A stretch of DNA of 64,000 bases, from NCBI RefSeq assembly GCF_003672135.1, contig NC_039518.1:3968001-4032000 (forward strand), read 5' to 3'. Shown one piece after another: positions 42,706 to 53,589 of this stretch. Under the pieces are notes generated by a model, which saw only the letters and a program-made list of their open reading frames with translations, was not told the origin of the DNA and did no database searches. Each line of letters opens with the position of its first letter. Positions within the stretch are counted from its first letter, which is position 1. The DNA comes from Ooceraea biroi (lineage: Eukaryota > Arthropoda > Insecta > Hymenoptera > Formicidae). Position numbers and translations under genes: made by a program.

Positions 42706-45194
42706 ATGACGTATAATTGTAAGGACTGCCATTTTCAATTGCCTTCCATTGAAGCATTATGTTGTCATTTACAGACAATTCATTCATATAATGTTTTTAG
42801 TGTGTATAAATGTGCTCAGAATGGTTGTTCCCGAGAATACAACTCGATAAAGGCTTTCAGAAAACATTTGAGAGGTAAACATTCGAGAAATAATTCTCCC
42901 CATATGCCATTACAGGCTCTTCATCACGAGCATTTAGCGGAAGTTAATGAAAATATAGAATTGAACTGTAACATGAGGAATGCCCTTGAAGAAATTGGAA
43001 ATAGTAGTCAAGATGAACAGATTGCAGACATACATAAATTACTTCTTTTGATTTCAAGAATACTGTATTTGAATCATCGAGAGTTTTAATTGTTAAATTA
43101 TATGCTTCTAGTACCTTAAACAGAGCTCATGTGCAGGAAATAATTGAACTTATTTCTGAATTTTTTTCTGATGAATTTATTATAATGCTTCGATCCAAAA
43201 TCTTGTCTACATTGCGAGCTGTTGAACAAAGACCGAATGATATACAACATTTAATTGAGATGTTTGATACAATAAAAAATGTATTTCAAGGCTTAGAGAC
43301 TGAGACACAAAGAATGAATGCACTCAAAGCAAGCCAGTCTTATATATGCCCTCAAACTTATAGAATTGCAGTTTCAGAGAAAATGAGTAAAGTTGGAAAC
43401 GTTTCTGTTTTGACACCAATCGAACTGACAGGTCAATACATACCAATGAGGTATGTTTTGAAAAACTTTCTGGAATTACCCGGTGTTTTCGATTCTATTT
43501 TGGCTAATATCGATAATCTCAATAATTCAAATAAATTTACTAATATAATTCAGAGTCCACTGTGGATAAATATTAAATTTTCCTATTTTAAAGACCGTTT
43601 AGTATTGCCATTGTTTGTATATTTTGATGATGTAGAACCTGACAATCACACAGGTTCACACGCAGGTGATCATAGTCTTGGAGCATTATATTATAAAATT
43701 CCCTGCATTCCTCAGCATCAAATGTCCACTCTTGAGAATATTTTTGTATCTTACATATTTTTATCAGATGACAGATATCTAAATAATGCAAACGCTTTCC
43801 GACCTGTTATAAACGAACTCAAAGATCTCGAAGATAATGGTATATTAGTACATACAACAAATGGTAATCAGCGAGTCTACTTTTGTTTATGCTTGCTTCT
43901 TGCTGACAATTTAGGATTTTACTCTATTACTGGGTTTACTGAATCTTTCAATGCAAACTATTACTGCCGTTTTTGTAAAGAACATAAATTAGTAATGAGA
44001 AGGCAAGTTAGAGAAAATTTGTTACTCTTACGTAATAGAGAAAATTATGAAACTGATAGTCTTATTAATAATATATCATTAACAGGTATTAAGGATCGAT
44101 GTGTTTGGAATGAACTTCAAACTTACCATGTGATTACTAATCTTGTTACAGATTTAATGCACGATATTCTGGAGGGCGTTTGTCATTATGATTTTTGTGC
44201 CATTTTGGAGGAATTGATTTCTATTAAAGGATATTTTACACTTCACACTCTCAATGATCGAATACAAAAGTTTGACTATAGTTTTGATATAGGTATAAGC
44301 CCTCTATTATAATACTTCATCATATTCGAGGAAAAAAACTGAAAATGTCTGCATCAGAAATGCTATTTTTTGTTCGACATTTTGGTCTCATGATTGGAGA
44401 TTTGGTGCCTGAAGAAGAAGAAGTTTGGCAGCTATATATTCGTTTGATTCAAATATTAGATATCGTTATTGCCCCATTTGTAGACACAAACTTAAACACG
44501 TATCTTGCAACTTTGATTGCTGAGCATCATGGAATTATATTGTAAATTATTCTCCAAGACATTAAAACCCAAACACCACATTATGGTTCATTATCCCAGA
44601 ATCATGAATTTAATTGGTTCCCTTATTCATGTATGGTCGATGCGTATGGAGGGAAAGCATCGACCAGTGATAAAACAAGTAGCTAAGGCTACAACTTCTC
44701 GTAATAATCTGCCACTAACAGTCGCTAAAAAATATTTACTCAGTCTCTCAGCTCGCTTTCTGTCGAAGCGCGGATTTCAACGGGATGTAGTTTTTCATTT
44801 CAAAGAACAAAGTCTAATTGATTGTTATAATTATAATGATTTTCAATATATCTTACCTCCTGGTCATGAGAACTCTGTGGTAGTTAAAGAAGCAACTATC
44901 TATAACACTAAATATAAGAGAAATATGGTGCTTGCGATAAACTATGAAAATGATTTGCCCCTCTTTGGATTATTGCATTGGATTGTAAAATCACAGCTAA
45001 ATAATGATAGAGTAGGTTTTATTTTGTCAGGTTTTCATACTGTTGGGTTCAATAGTCATCTTCACTGTTATGAAGTGACACCAACCATGCAATGGTTTTA
45101 TCGCGAACACCAAGATCTTATATCATTTTATTCAACTTCATTTAGAATAGGAGCAGATGGCAATTCATATATATCTTTCAGACACATTCTATAA
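42706..45194 (+). pseudogene. Zinc-finger transposase of CMC-like element 2
   Basis: 42706-43089 encodes two C2H2 fingers: CKDCHFQLPS...HLQTIH and CAQNGCSREY...HLRGKH. 43131-44312 holds FVYFDDVEPDN and SHAGDHSLGALYYKIPCI, LLADNLGFYSITGF, NANYYCRFCKEHK and TDLMHDILEGVCHYD. 44345-44545 and 44517-45194 continue with HIMVHYPRIMNLIGSLIHVW, MRMEGKHRPVIKQVAKA and NLPLTVAKKY. Acidic blocks plus the Cys/His cluster and the MH-x-LEG motif resemble CMC transposases. Frame breaks at about 43090-43130, 44312-44345 and 44540 may be introns in part, but no clean sites were found for all. AATAAA-type signals lie near 45289. Confidence 0.7.
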
Positions 45195-45325
45195 TATGTG
45201 ATATGTAAACTTATATGTACTTAATATATATTGTATTACTTGATATAATGTACTATATATATTGTTTTTTATAAAATACATAGTTAATAAATATATAGCA
45301 AATGTCTACTTATTGAACTGTTTTT

Positions 45326-45413
45326 TACCATTATATTATTTAATATTTGGGATCATGGTTAATGATCGCAAAATTATTAACCATGATCCCAAATATTAAA
45401 TAATATAATGGTA
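45326..45413. repeat. Perfect 88-bp hairpin
   Basis: TACCATTATATTATTTAATA at the left. The 38-nt arm is mirrored exactly to 45413 around a GATCGCAAA-type loop. Located between the transposase gene and the right terminus. Confidence 0.85.
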
Positions 45414-45603
45414 AGAAAATATCGCAATCATTATATATTTTAAGAATATCTGATAAGAATATCTGATAAGAATATTTGATTAGAGGATTTCCGTCTTAAA
45501 ATAAGAAGATCCTCTTGGCACCTATTTTAGTGGAAAATAGGATAAAAATAAGTGGCATATTCTTAAGATGTACTTCTCATCAGAATACAATTTTTTCGGT
45601 GTA

Positions 45604-45672
45604 CGGTCGAAACGTTGTGTGGTTTTTACTAAATATTGCCAGCTTGGTTGAATAAAGAAGATTTTGAATATA
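45604..45672 (+). repeat. PLE 2 3' end, second part
   Basis: CGGTCGAAACGTTGTGTGGT through GAATAAAGAAGATTTTGAAT, matching the inverted copy at 34036. The short distance from AATAAA to the end is usual for PLEs. Confidence 0.85.
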
Positions 45673-46061
45673 TATTTATATTTATATAGGAATGTTATTT
45701 TGATACTCAGCTCAATTGTTAGTTACAATTTATTTTCTAACAATAAGGACTTAAGGAAATAAGGACTTTTTTAAAGAAATGTTCCCTGTACAAGTAATTG
45801 TTGCACTTACTATACGTACCCTTCTCCCTGTTTTCTACTGTTCCCTTCTCCCACTTTATACCTTTGTAGTAAATATTGTCTACCATTGATATTTAACAAA
45901 ACACAGGCAGGCTTCCCTTCCATAGCGTGCTTGGAATATCGCGTACATCATATACAATAACAGAAGCGCTTATTATTTTGGTATCGGTCATACAGAGGAG
46001 ACACAGCATCAGCTAGTTCCAGATTTGATGAGGACATTGAAGGGAAGGAAATAGTTACCGA
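45673..46061. other. Unassigned intergenic, partly repeat R3-like
   Basis: AGTAAATATTGTCTACCATT at about 45869 matches 53268, so part of R3 may continue here. No gene seen. Confidence 0.4.
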
Positions 46062-46971
46062 TGTGACGCAGCTATTGCTACGTCACGGCTGTCTCGCGCA
46101 ACAGCTAGCGGCGCGACGCCTGCGGCCCCGCGGACCGCCATACGCCAGGCCCCACCAAGTGCCGCCAGGCACCGCGACCCCCGGACCACAGGTCCGGGGG
46201 TATATAAGCGCGAGCCGCGAGACCACCGGTACCATTCCCGGGCTAGAGCTCTCCCGCTCTAGCTATCCTAAGCCCGCGAGCCGAGCAGCAGTTCCTAAGC
46301 CTGCGTCTTGAGCAGCATCTCCACCGAAACCTGCGAGTTGAACAGCACTCCGCCTAAGCCGGCGTACTGAGCCGCACCTCCACCGCTAAGTCTGCGTAAT
46401 GAGCAGCACTCCGCCTAAGCCGGCGTACTGAGCCGCACTCCGCCTAAGTCGGCGTACTGAGGCGCACTCCGCCTAAGCCTGCGTTCTGAGCAGCACTCCA
46501 CTGCAGTCTGCGTATTGAGCAGCACTCCACCGAAGCCTGCGTTCTGAGCAGCACCGACCCGAATCCCCGCCAAACCTCCGCGCATTCCGCGTCACCACGA
46601 CTCCACCGCGTATACCGAGTCACCGCGACTCCATCGCTTAGCCGTGAGATTTCGCTGCGTATTTCGAAGTCACCGCGACTCAACCGCGTATACCGAGTCA
46701 CCGCGACTCCACCGCTTAGACGTAAGACTCCGCCGCGTATTCCGAGTCACCGCAACTCCATCGCTTAGCCGTGAGACTCCGCCGCGTATTCCGAGTCACC
46801 GCGACTCCACCGCCTAGTGATAAGCCTCCGTGTACATGTATAATTAATTAGCCACAGAATATATTGATTTCTTTTCCCTAAAAGGTCTATAGATTCACTA
46901 CCTTCCCTGTCGCCACGGTTCACCGACTCTGGGTAACTCGCGAGCTGTCCGCTCACTCGTAGCACGTTACA
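46062..46971 (+). repeat. LTR-like GC-rich block with TATA box and tandem repeats
   Basis: Starts TGTGACGCAGCTATT and ends AGCACGTTACA (TG...CA), but flanking 5-bp words (ACCGA, CCATT) do not match, so boundaries are uncertain. TATATAAGCG at about 46201 looks like a promoter. 46290-46560 is made of about nine 29-bp units (GAGCAGCACTCCACCGAAGC...). 46590-46810 is a second array built on GTCACCGCGACTCCACCGC, with units of 28-50 bp. The frames on both strands are products of the repeats. Confidence 0.6.
46201..46207 (+). promoter_or_regulatory. TATA box in the LTR-like block
   Basis: TATATAA directly follows a 10-bp palindrome (CCCCCGGACC ACAGGTCCGGGGG) at about 46177-46199. Confidence 0.5.
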
Positions 46972-47904
46972 CCATTTTAATTTCCAAGCCGAGAATTTCT
47001 TATGAGAAAGGTTGGTTAATTTTTAGAGACTTTTTACTTAAACTTGAATCCATACATAAAATGTTAGGTTCTATATACTTTTCGCAAACCTTACATATTG
47101 TTATTTTCAAGCTAATGAATAAGGTTAATAATAATTGCACTGGTTGTCGACGCGTATTGACCAATTACGTGTGAAAGTATATTTCAAACGTTTCGGATCT
47201 ATTTTGAATCTCCCTCAGTGACTGACTAATTGTAAGTACCAAGTGCAACTCTTTCATAATCGCGACAATTATTACGGTTGCTATTGACAGTCGCAGAGAA
47301 GAATTCGAAATAGGAATGAAACGATTGATACATACTTTCACACATAATTTGTCATAAGTACGCACCAATAACCGCGTCAATCACGGTTTTAATTTGCCCA
47401 AATCGCTTGATAATTAAAACAGAACTTAGTAATTATTATATGTTTTTTTTCGGTATTCATGTCATTTATACCCGCGCCGCGCCTGCGTTCATGCGATATC
47501 TCTTACTTGTTCGATTATTCGAAAGATATTTATCATAGCGTGTCAGAAGTGGTGCTGACCGAAGAAATACTGTTGTATTATATGACCAATGTTAAAAACT
47601 TTTTACATTGCTACTTTCAGGCTTGTTACATAATATCGCGATATTAAGAAGATTAAATAAAATAAAACCAAAGGGATACAGCAAGCTTTATTTCGAGATT
47701 TCGGAGCAGCAATAATTTAAAGAATAAAATCTTCCACAGATATAAGCAGTAGTGTTTACAATGCCGAGATATCTGATATTTATAATACTAGACATTGTAA
47801 TAGCTGTGTGTTCTAATAAGATGAAATAATATTTTTAATTACATATCGTTATAATTAATCGCTTGTTTAACTTTATATATATTTATTATATATATTTACA
47901 TATA
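46972..47904. other. Intergenic, no supported gene
   Basis: AT-rich unique-looking DNA. Short frames at 47459-47647 and an ATG at 47761 (MPRYLIFIILDIVIAVCSNK, hydrophobic) could be upstream exons of the gene ending at 49662. No splice site in the right phase with a good consensus was found. Confidence 0.35.
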
Positions 47905-48420
47905 CAGCCATGGACAAAATTATTAGGCACCTTGTTTCTCGCAAATATCGCGGAACTGAATAAGTGTAAACTTTATGTTTATATGTTGTTTTCATTCTAT
48001 CGACCTTATGAATGGTTCAAACGATTGAGGTACGAAGTTCAATATCTTTCTTATGGGAATAACAATACTTCTATGAAACTTCTTCAGTTTGTATTTTGAC
48101 TTTGATGACTACGGACGTGATTATTATGTGTAAAGAAATATATCTATACTCGCAAGTGCAATTTCTATTACTGAACTCAAGAAAACGGTCCTTGAAAAAT
48201 GGGAGAAGATATCATCTTTTATGTGCAAGCGACTAGTGCATAGCTTACCTGAGAGGAACAGAAGTCATAAAACACAATTGTGGACCAACCAAATATTAGT
48301 TTGTATGATTGTTTAGAGAATAAATATTAATATTTATAAAGATGGTGTTATTTATTTCCTTATAAATTAGAAGGAAGTTAGTTAAATAAGTAGGGTGCCT
48401 AATAATTTTGTCCATGGCTG
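47905..48420 (+). mobile_element. Tc1-type MITE with transposase remnant
   Basis: TA duplications at 47903-47904 and 48421-48422. Inverted ends CAGCCATGGACAAAATTATT of about 28 bp. About 48170-48270 encodes a fragment like the C-terminus of Tc1 transposases (ELKKTVLEKWEKISSFMCKR then LVHSLPERNRSH), so it is an internally deleted copy. Confidence 0.82.
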
Positions 48421-48422
48421 TA

Positions 48423-48836
48423 TGTGAGAAAAGCACGTATGAGATATTTCATTCTACTACTAATTAATTATTTTATTAATTATTTCTTGGCGATTAATCT
48501 CTAGATTTGATTATTTCAATTTCATTAAAATAGACATAGCCAAAATATGTTTGGCCATGTCTATATGCATAAGAAGTATCGGCTACTAAGAATTTTTATT
48601 CGGTGTATTGTAATACATTTTTATTATATTACTACTTTACTACATTTTTACTATATTACTACTTTAATACATTTTTACTATATTAATTCCTAATAACAAA
48701 TTAGGAATTTTTACACAATTAATGATTAGTAATACATTTCTGTAAATAACATAATTACAATGTGATAGTGAAAAGTTTTATATATTTATATATTCTGAAT
48801 ATAATTAGTTCAAAACTAATCACGATCATTTTTCAG
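48423..48836. other. Intron or intergenic with short repeats
   Basis: Contains a hairpin (AGACATAGCCAAAATATGTT and complement) at 48527-48562 and imperfect tandem TACTACTTTA/TACATTTTTACTATAT units at 48630-48690. Confidence 0.5.
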
Positions 48837-48963
48837 TTGCCACTGTATTATTATTTTGGCCATCACATCATAAAGACACGATAGGAGTAAGAATTGGTCT
48901 TTCCATTATAATAGCAATATGTGGGATTGTACTAATTCTATCAATGCGAGTCAATGTCTATCT
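48837..48963 (+). CDS. Candidate host gene, penultimate exon (membrane protein)
   Basis: After a CATTTTTCAG acceptor the frame reads VATVLLFWPSHHKDTIGVRI, then the hydrophobic IGLSIIIAICGIVLILSM (one membrane helix) and RVNVY, to a CT|GTAAAT donor in phase 2. The next exon continues in matching phase. No transposon hallmark is present. Not recognised; upstream exons not located. Confidence 0.5.
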
Positions 48964-49511
48964 GTAAATAAACTTGTATTTTCATAACGTGCACATAGTA
49001 CATGAATAATAAATGGTTATCTTAGACGATTAGAGTACATATATCACATAAAGTATAGAAATATTACAAATAGGAATTTTATATATTTTTGTTTTACAAA
49101 AGTTATCTTCGGCTTGATGAATAATTATTTTTCTCTTGATACATAGTATGAATGGACTTGCACAAATGGCACTTCGAGCCTAGATGATAATATAACTATG
49201 AACTGAATTCTAAGATAGTTCTATGTTCTTAAAGTTTAAGAATTATTTTCAGAATACACGATTAGGATGAAACTTCAATGATTTCATTGTCAAAGAATTT
49301 TGTAGAGTGTAAATACAATCACCTTATACAATGCCTCCGACGCTACATAATTATTTTTTGCATGATGTCTAATGTAATCATTTAATTCTTTCATTTTCTT
49401 TCATTAAATGTTATTCATACTATAGCAAATCTACAATTCCTGTACAATAATATAATTAAGTGTATGTATCCATATTACGGTTGCATATAAAACTGATTTT
49501 TCTGTTGTAAG

Positions 49512-49662
49512 CCTTTGTGCATACGAATATGATCGCAGACAAAGGATCCCGGCACAAGAACAGGCCAGAGGAGGAGACATACCCATGAATGAGATTCCTC
49601 AAGAGTACGTCTGTAGGTTTCGACATGTGTATGTCAGAAATGAATGCCCAATCTGCAATTGA
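49512..49662 (+). CDS. Candidate host gene, last exon
   Basis: The acceptor TTTCTGTTGTAAG joins exon 48837-48963 in phase (CT|C). It encodes a hydrophilic tail: LCAYEYDRRQRIPAQEQARG, GDIPMNEIPQEYVCRF, and RHVYVRNECPICN before TGA at 49660-49662. The closing Cys-Pro-x-Cys is notable. An AATAAAAT at about 49827 could serve polyadenylation. With the preceding exon it gives a type of protein with a membrane helix and a short cytosolic or lumenal tail. Family unknown. Confidence 0.5.
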
Positions 49663-50435
49663 AGCTCAAGAATGATTAGATTAGACGCTCAAGAACGACG
49701 ATGTTAGTAATATATATCAACTATATTTTAAGGAACTATAAAAAATATTGCCTTGATATACGATCATTAGATAATATTGCCAAAACAATATGTCTAAGAA
49801 ATTTGCTATAACGATTTAGTTCTATAATAAAATCTGTTTTTCTTTATAAATTTTATCATGATAAAATTAAATCTTACTAAATTTTCATTATTCGTCTTCA
49901 ATTTTTAATAACGTAATACTTTAATGAAACCGTTTTAATATAATTCTAATGTTACTTATAATGACAACTTATAAATTATTCTAATAGTACTATATATCAC
50001 TAAAGTTTATGTTTGTGTGTAATTATTATTTATCTGCTACTATATATATTCTTATAATCATTTTCATAATTGTTTTCAGGCACGCTTCCGAAAAAATTAC
50101 ATTGAATTCGCAAATATTATAGCACTATTGATATACTTTTAACGCTTTACATATGGTTGGTGAAAGCCATTTTTCACGTTACAATGACTTGACAATGACG
50201 ACAGCGAGTTGCTCCATGTGTGTGCGTGTGCAAATTTATAACATGTTTCGATAAAAACTTTTAAAATCTGACATGTATACTGACATAATATAGAAATGAT
50301 ATATTACAAACATTATAAACGTTATAAATGTTACGTTATAATGTATGCAGTACTGTATTACATATTACTTATATTATTGCATGATATGTACATATACATA
50401 TATGTAACGTTATTATATTATAAATATACGTTATA
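49663..50435. other. AT-rich, no gene
   Basis: Presumed 3' untranslated region and intergenic DNA. No element ends recognised. Confidence 0.4.
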
Positions 50436-50437
50436 TA

Positions 50438-51824
50438 CAGGGTGTCCCAGACTTACCGAATCACCGATTCAGGGTAGATTCTTGACGTCATTCCGAGACG
50501 ATAGTTCTTCTTGCAAAATGTCGAGGGTGGCGTAGTTTCGGCGCTACGAAGGGTTGTAGTTATGCTATCCTTGTGCAGAATTTTCCCGCGTTCAATGACG
50601 GTAGGTCGAAGGGGCCCTGCGCATCGCGCACACTTCAATTTGGTATTAATTTTTCGCGGCTGTTCACTGCGTGTTTCTATTCACTGCACAATGTCCTGCA
50701 AGCACTGTATTCTGTTTCTGTAAGCACTGTTCACTCTTCAGGGTCAAATCCGAAGACCTTGCTGGCGAAATCACTCGCTCCGCGTTCGATCTATTTATCC
50801 GCGTATGTCTCGTTAAACGCACTTCCACATACGTGTACACCGAGATTTTCACGCGTTACCGTTCGACTTTCTGCGACATCGGCAGTACGATCGACAAGAA
50901 AAGGCGGACCGATCACTTATCATGTTGCACGAAATCGCGATACACGAGGAACTGTTAAAACATACGTGAAGTGCAGCGCGTCCACGCGATGACAGAAAAT
51001 CAATACGAGCGATGCGAAGCGCGCTGCACTAATATCGATAAGATGTGATTCATAAAGACGATACAATTTACAATTTTATTAAATAATTATGCTCGCCACA
51101 GATAAATCGGGATCTCGCGAAGCATCGTATGCTGCGTGGTGACAGATTCCAAGCGTATCAAAAATACAAATCATAATTATTTAATAAATTGTAAATTGTA
51201 TCGTCTTTATGAATCACATCTTATCGATATTAGTGCAGCGCGCTTCGCATCGCTCGTATTGATTTTCTGTCATCGCGGAGGCGCGCTGCACTTCACGTAT
51301 GTTTTGACAGTTCCTCGTGTATCACGATTTCGTGCAACATGATAAGCAATCGGTCCGCCTTTTCTCGTCGATCGTACTGCCGATGTCGCAGAAAGTCGAA
51401 CGGTAACGCGTGAAAATCTCGGTGTACACGTATGTGGAAGTGCGTTTAACGAGACATACGCGGATAAATGGATCGAACACGGAACGAGTGATTTCGCCAG
51501 CAAGGTCTTCGGATTTGACCCTGAAGAGTGAACAGTGCTTATAGAAACAGGATACAGTGCTTGCAGGACATTGTGCAGTGAATAGAAACACGCAGTGAAC
51601 AACCGCGAAAAATTAATACCAAATTGAAGTGTGCGCGATGCGCGGGGCCCCTTCGACCTACCGTCATTGAACGCGGGAAAATTCTGTACAAGGATAGGAT
51701 AACTACAACACTTCGTAGCGCCGAAACTACGCCACCCTCGACATTTTGCAAGAGGAACTATCGTCTCGGAATAACGTCAGGAATCTACCCTGAACCGGTG
51801 ATTCGGTAAGTCTGGGACACCCTG
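50438..51824. mobile_element. Long palindromic element with mariner-type ends 1
   Basis: TA duplications at 50436-50437 and 51825-51826. Ends CAGGGTGTCCCAGACTTACC. Arms of about 640 bp (to 51087 and from 51173) mirror one another with a few mismatches. Six weak frames are mirror images. No transposase. The terminal bases match the autonomous-type element at 965. Confidence 0.88.
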
Positions 51825-51830
51825 TATATA

Positions 51831-52906
51831 CAGGGTGGCCCATTTTAATTTATACAGTCGATTTTTTAAAACACTAAAAGAGATACGAAAAAATGTTTCA
51901 GACAGACATGTCACGATTTCGAAGGGGACATAAGATGATACCATTGGTTTGACCTTGAATACTCGTTTGAAGGTCACGCGAAGATCACCTTCAATTTCTT
52001 AAATTGAAACCCCAACTTTTTATTGCAGATTCTTATTCTCCATCGAAAAGTAAGTACCTTTTGTCTGAAACATTTTTCCGAAAAATGTCATCTTATGTCC
52101 TTAAAATGTCCTCAAAACTCATCTTGAAGATCATTTTAAGTACATAAGAATACATTTTTCGGAAAAATGTTTCAGACAAAAGTTGCATGTTTTCTCGCGT
52201 AGAATCCGAATCCGTAATAAAAAATACCATATCTCATTAAAAAAACATTTCAGACCGGAAGTTAGAATTTCGATAAACAATGACCCGTCTAGTTGTATCC
52301 ATATTCTCTGTCGTGTATGGAGATCAACGTTCGAACAGTGTATTGTCGAATATCGACAATGTCAAACGTGATTACGTAAATCGGTATTCGACAATACACT
52401 GTTCGAACGTTGATCTCCATACACGACAGAGAATGTGGATACAACTAGACGGGTCATTGTTTATCGAAATTCTAACTTCCGGTCTGAAATTTTTTTTTAA
52501 TGAGACATGGTATTTTTTATTACGGATTCGGATTCTACGCGAAAAAACATGCAACTTTTGTCTGAAACATTTTTCCGAAAAATGTCATCTTATGTCCTTA
52601 AAATGATCTTCAAGATGAGTTTTGAGGACATTTTAAGGACATAAGATGACATTTTTCGGAAAAATGTTTCAGACAAAAGTTACTTACTTTTCGATGGAGA
52701 ATAAGAATCTGCAATAAAAAGTTGGGGTTTTAATTTAAGAAATTGAAGGTGATCTTCGCGTGATCTTCAAACGACTATTCAAGGTCAAACCAATGGTATC
52801 ATCTTATGTCCCCCTCGAAATCGTGACATGTTTGTCTGAAACATTTTTTCGTATCTCTTTTAGTGTTTTAAAAAATCGACTGTATAAATTAAAATGGGCC
52901 ACCCTG
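51831..52906. mobile_element. Long palindromic element with mariner-type ends 2
   Basis: TA at 51829-51830 and 52907-52908; ends CAGGGTGGCCCATTTTAATT. The arms mirror about 510 bp. Inside the arms are smaller inverted words (ATTTTTCGGAAAAAT, CTTATGTCCTTAAAATGTCC and TTCAAGATGAGTTTTGAGGA) in both orientations. Separated from the previous element by only TATATA. Confidence 0.88.
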
Positions 52907-52929
52907 TATATAGTTACATATATATATAT

Positions 52930-53290
52930 ACTTATATATATATATCTTGCAATGATAAAATTATACACTCACACTCACATGTCTGCATATATTATATCAT
53001 AAAAATGTTATAAACGTTTCATGAACAGGATAGGTACATGATTGTCATATTCAATAATACAAGGGCATGTTTGATCGTTATAAGTATAACTACTTGCTAA
53101 CACTTTCGATATATTTTTACTAACATTTTTTAATTACTTTATCTTGCGGATGTACGTTGTTCCACTGATTTCATGTATTTTATGCAAATATACCATTACT
53201 GTATTTTAGTATTTTTTGTACTTTTATTCTTTCCCCATAATATTTCTTTTACTACTTTCCTTGGAAGTAAATATTGTCTACCTCTGACAC
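52930..53290. repeat. Host repeat R3, uninterrupted copy
   Basis: Aligns with 15868-16013 plus 33744-33905 and gives the empty site for the Gypsy insertion. Confidence 0.75.
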
Positions 53291-53370
53291 TAGAATTGAT
53301 AATAATTACAGGTGATAATAATTACAGGTGATGATAATTACAATTGAAAATTACAGATTTGTTTTCGGTT

Positions 53371-53580
53371 TGTTAATGATGACAATGGATTTTATTGAAC
53401 TGAACGCAGAACAGCACGTTACAATACAATACAGGCGGGAAGAGTTAACAAAAGATAACGCTGCGCTGGGCCGCATTAGCGGTCTCTACAATCCAATCGA
53501 TAAACCAATCGATACATCGCCCATAACTACATAACATATAAGATTATAACCAATAAACATGTTTTCACATTCTGCTAACA
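53371..53580 (-). repeat. Copia 3' LTR (210 bp)
   Basis: Plus strand TGTTAATGATGACAATGG...CATTCTGCTAACA. On the minus strand an AATAAA lies near 53392, and a purine-rich AAGAAGGCG precedes the LTR at 53581-53589. The 5' LTR is not in the window because the element is truncated at about 55340. Confidence 0.75.
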
Positions 53581-53589
53581 CGCCTTCTT

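Larger units (their letters stand above)
38036..45601 (+). mobile_element. CMC-like element 2 (7.6 kb) with CACCG ends
   Basis: TA duplications at 38034-38035 and 45602-45603. Terminal inverted repeat CACCGAAAAAATTGTATTC on both ends. Subterminal AAGAATAT words occur in both orientations near each end (38085-38135 and 45445-45480), as in CACTA-type elements. It carries two plus-strand genes: a SAM-domain multi-exon gene and a zinc-finger/transposase gene. The intact empty site is visible at 34100 (inverted). The CAC start, subterminal repeats and transposase type support CMC. Confidence 0.82.

Noticed and set aside
46063..46701. Open frames on both strands in the GC-rich block
   Set aside because: Produced by 29-bp tandem units; unit length is not a multiple of three and no motif is present.
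50453..52606. Many 60-140-residue frames
   Set aside because: All lie in two palindromic elements and occur as mirror pairs; none has a recognised domain.
52910..53370. LTR of a further retrotransposon
   Set aside because: The sequence matches R3 flanks of the Gypsy insertion and lacks TG/CA ends and duplications.
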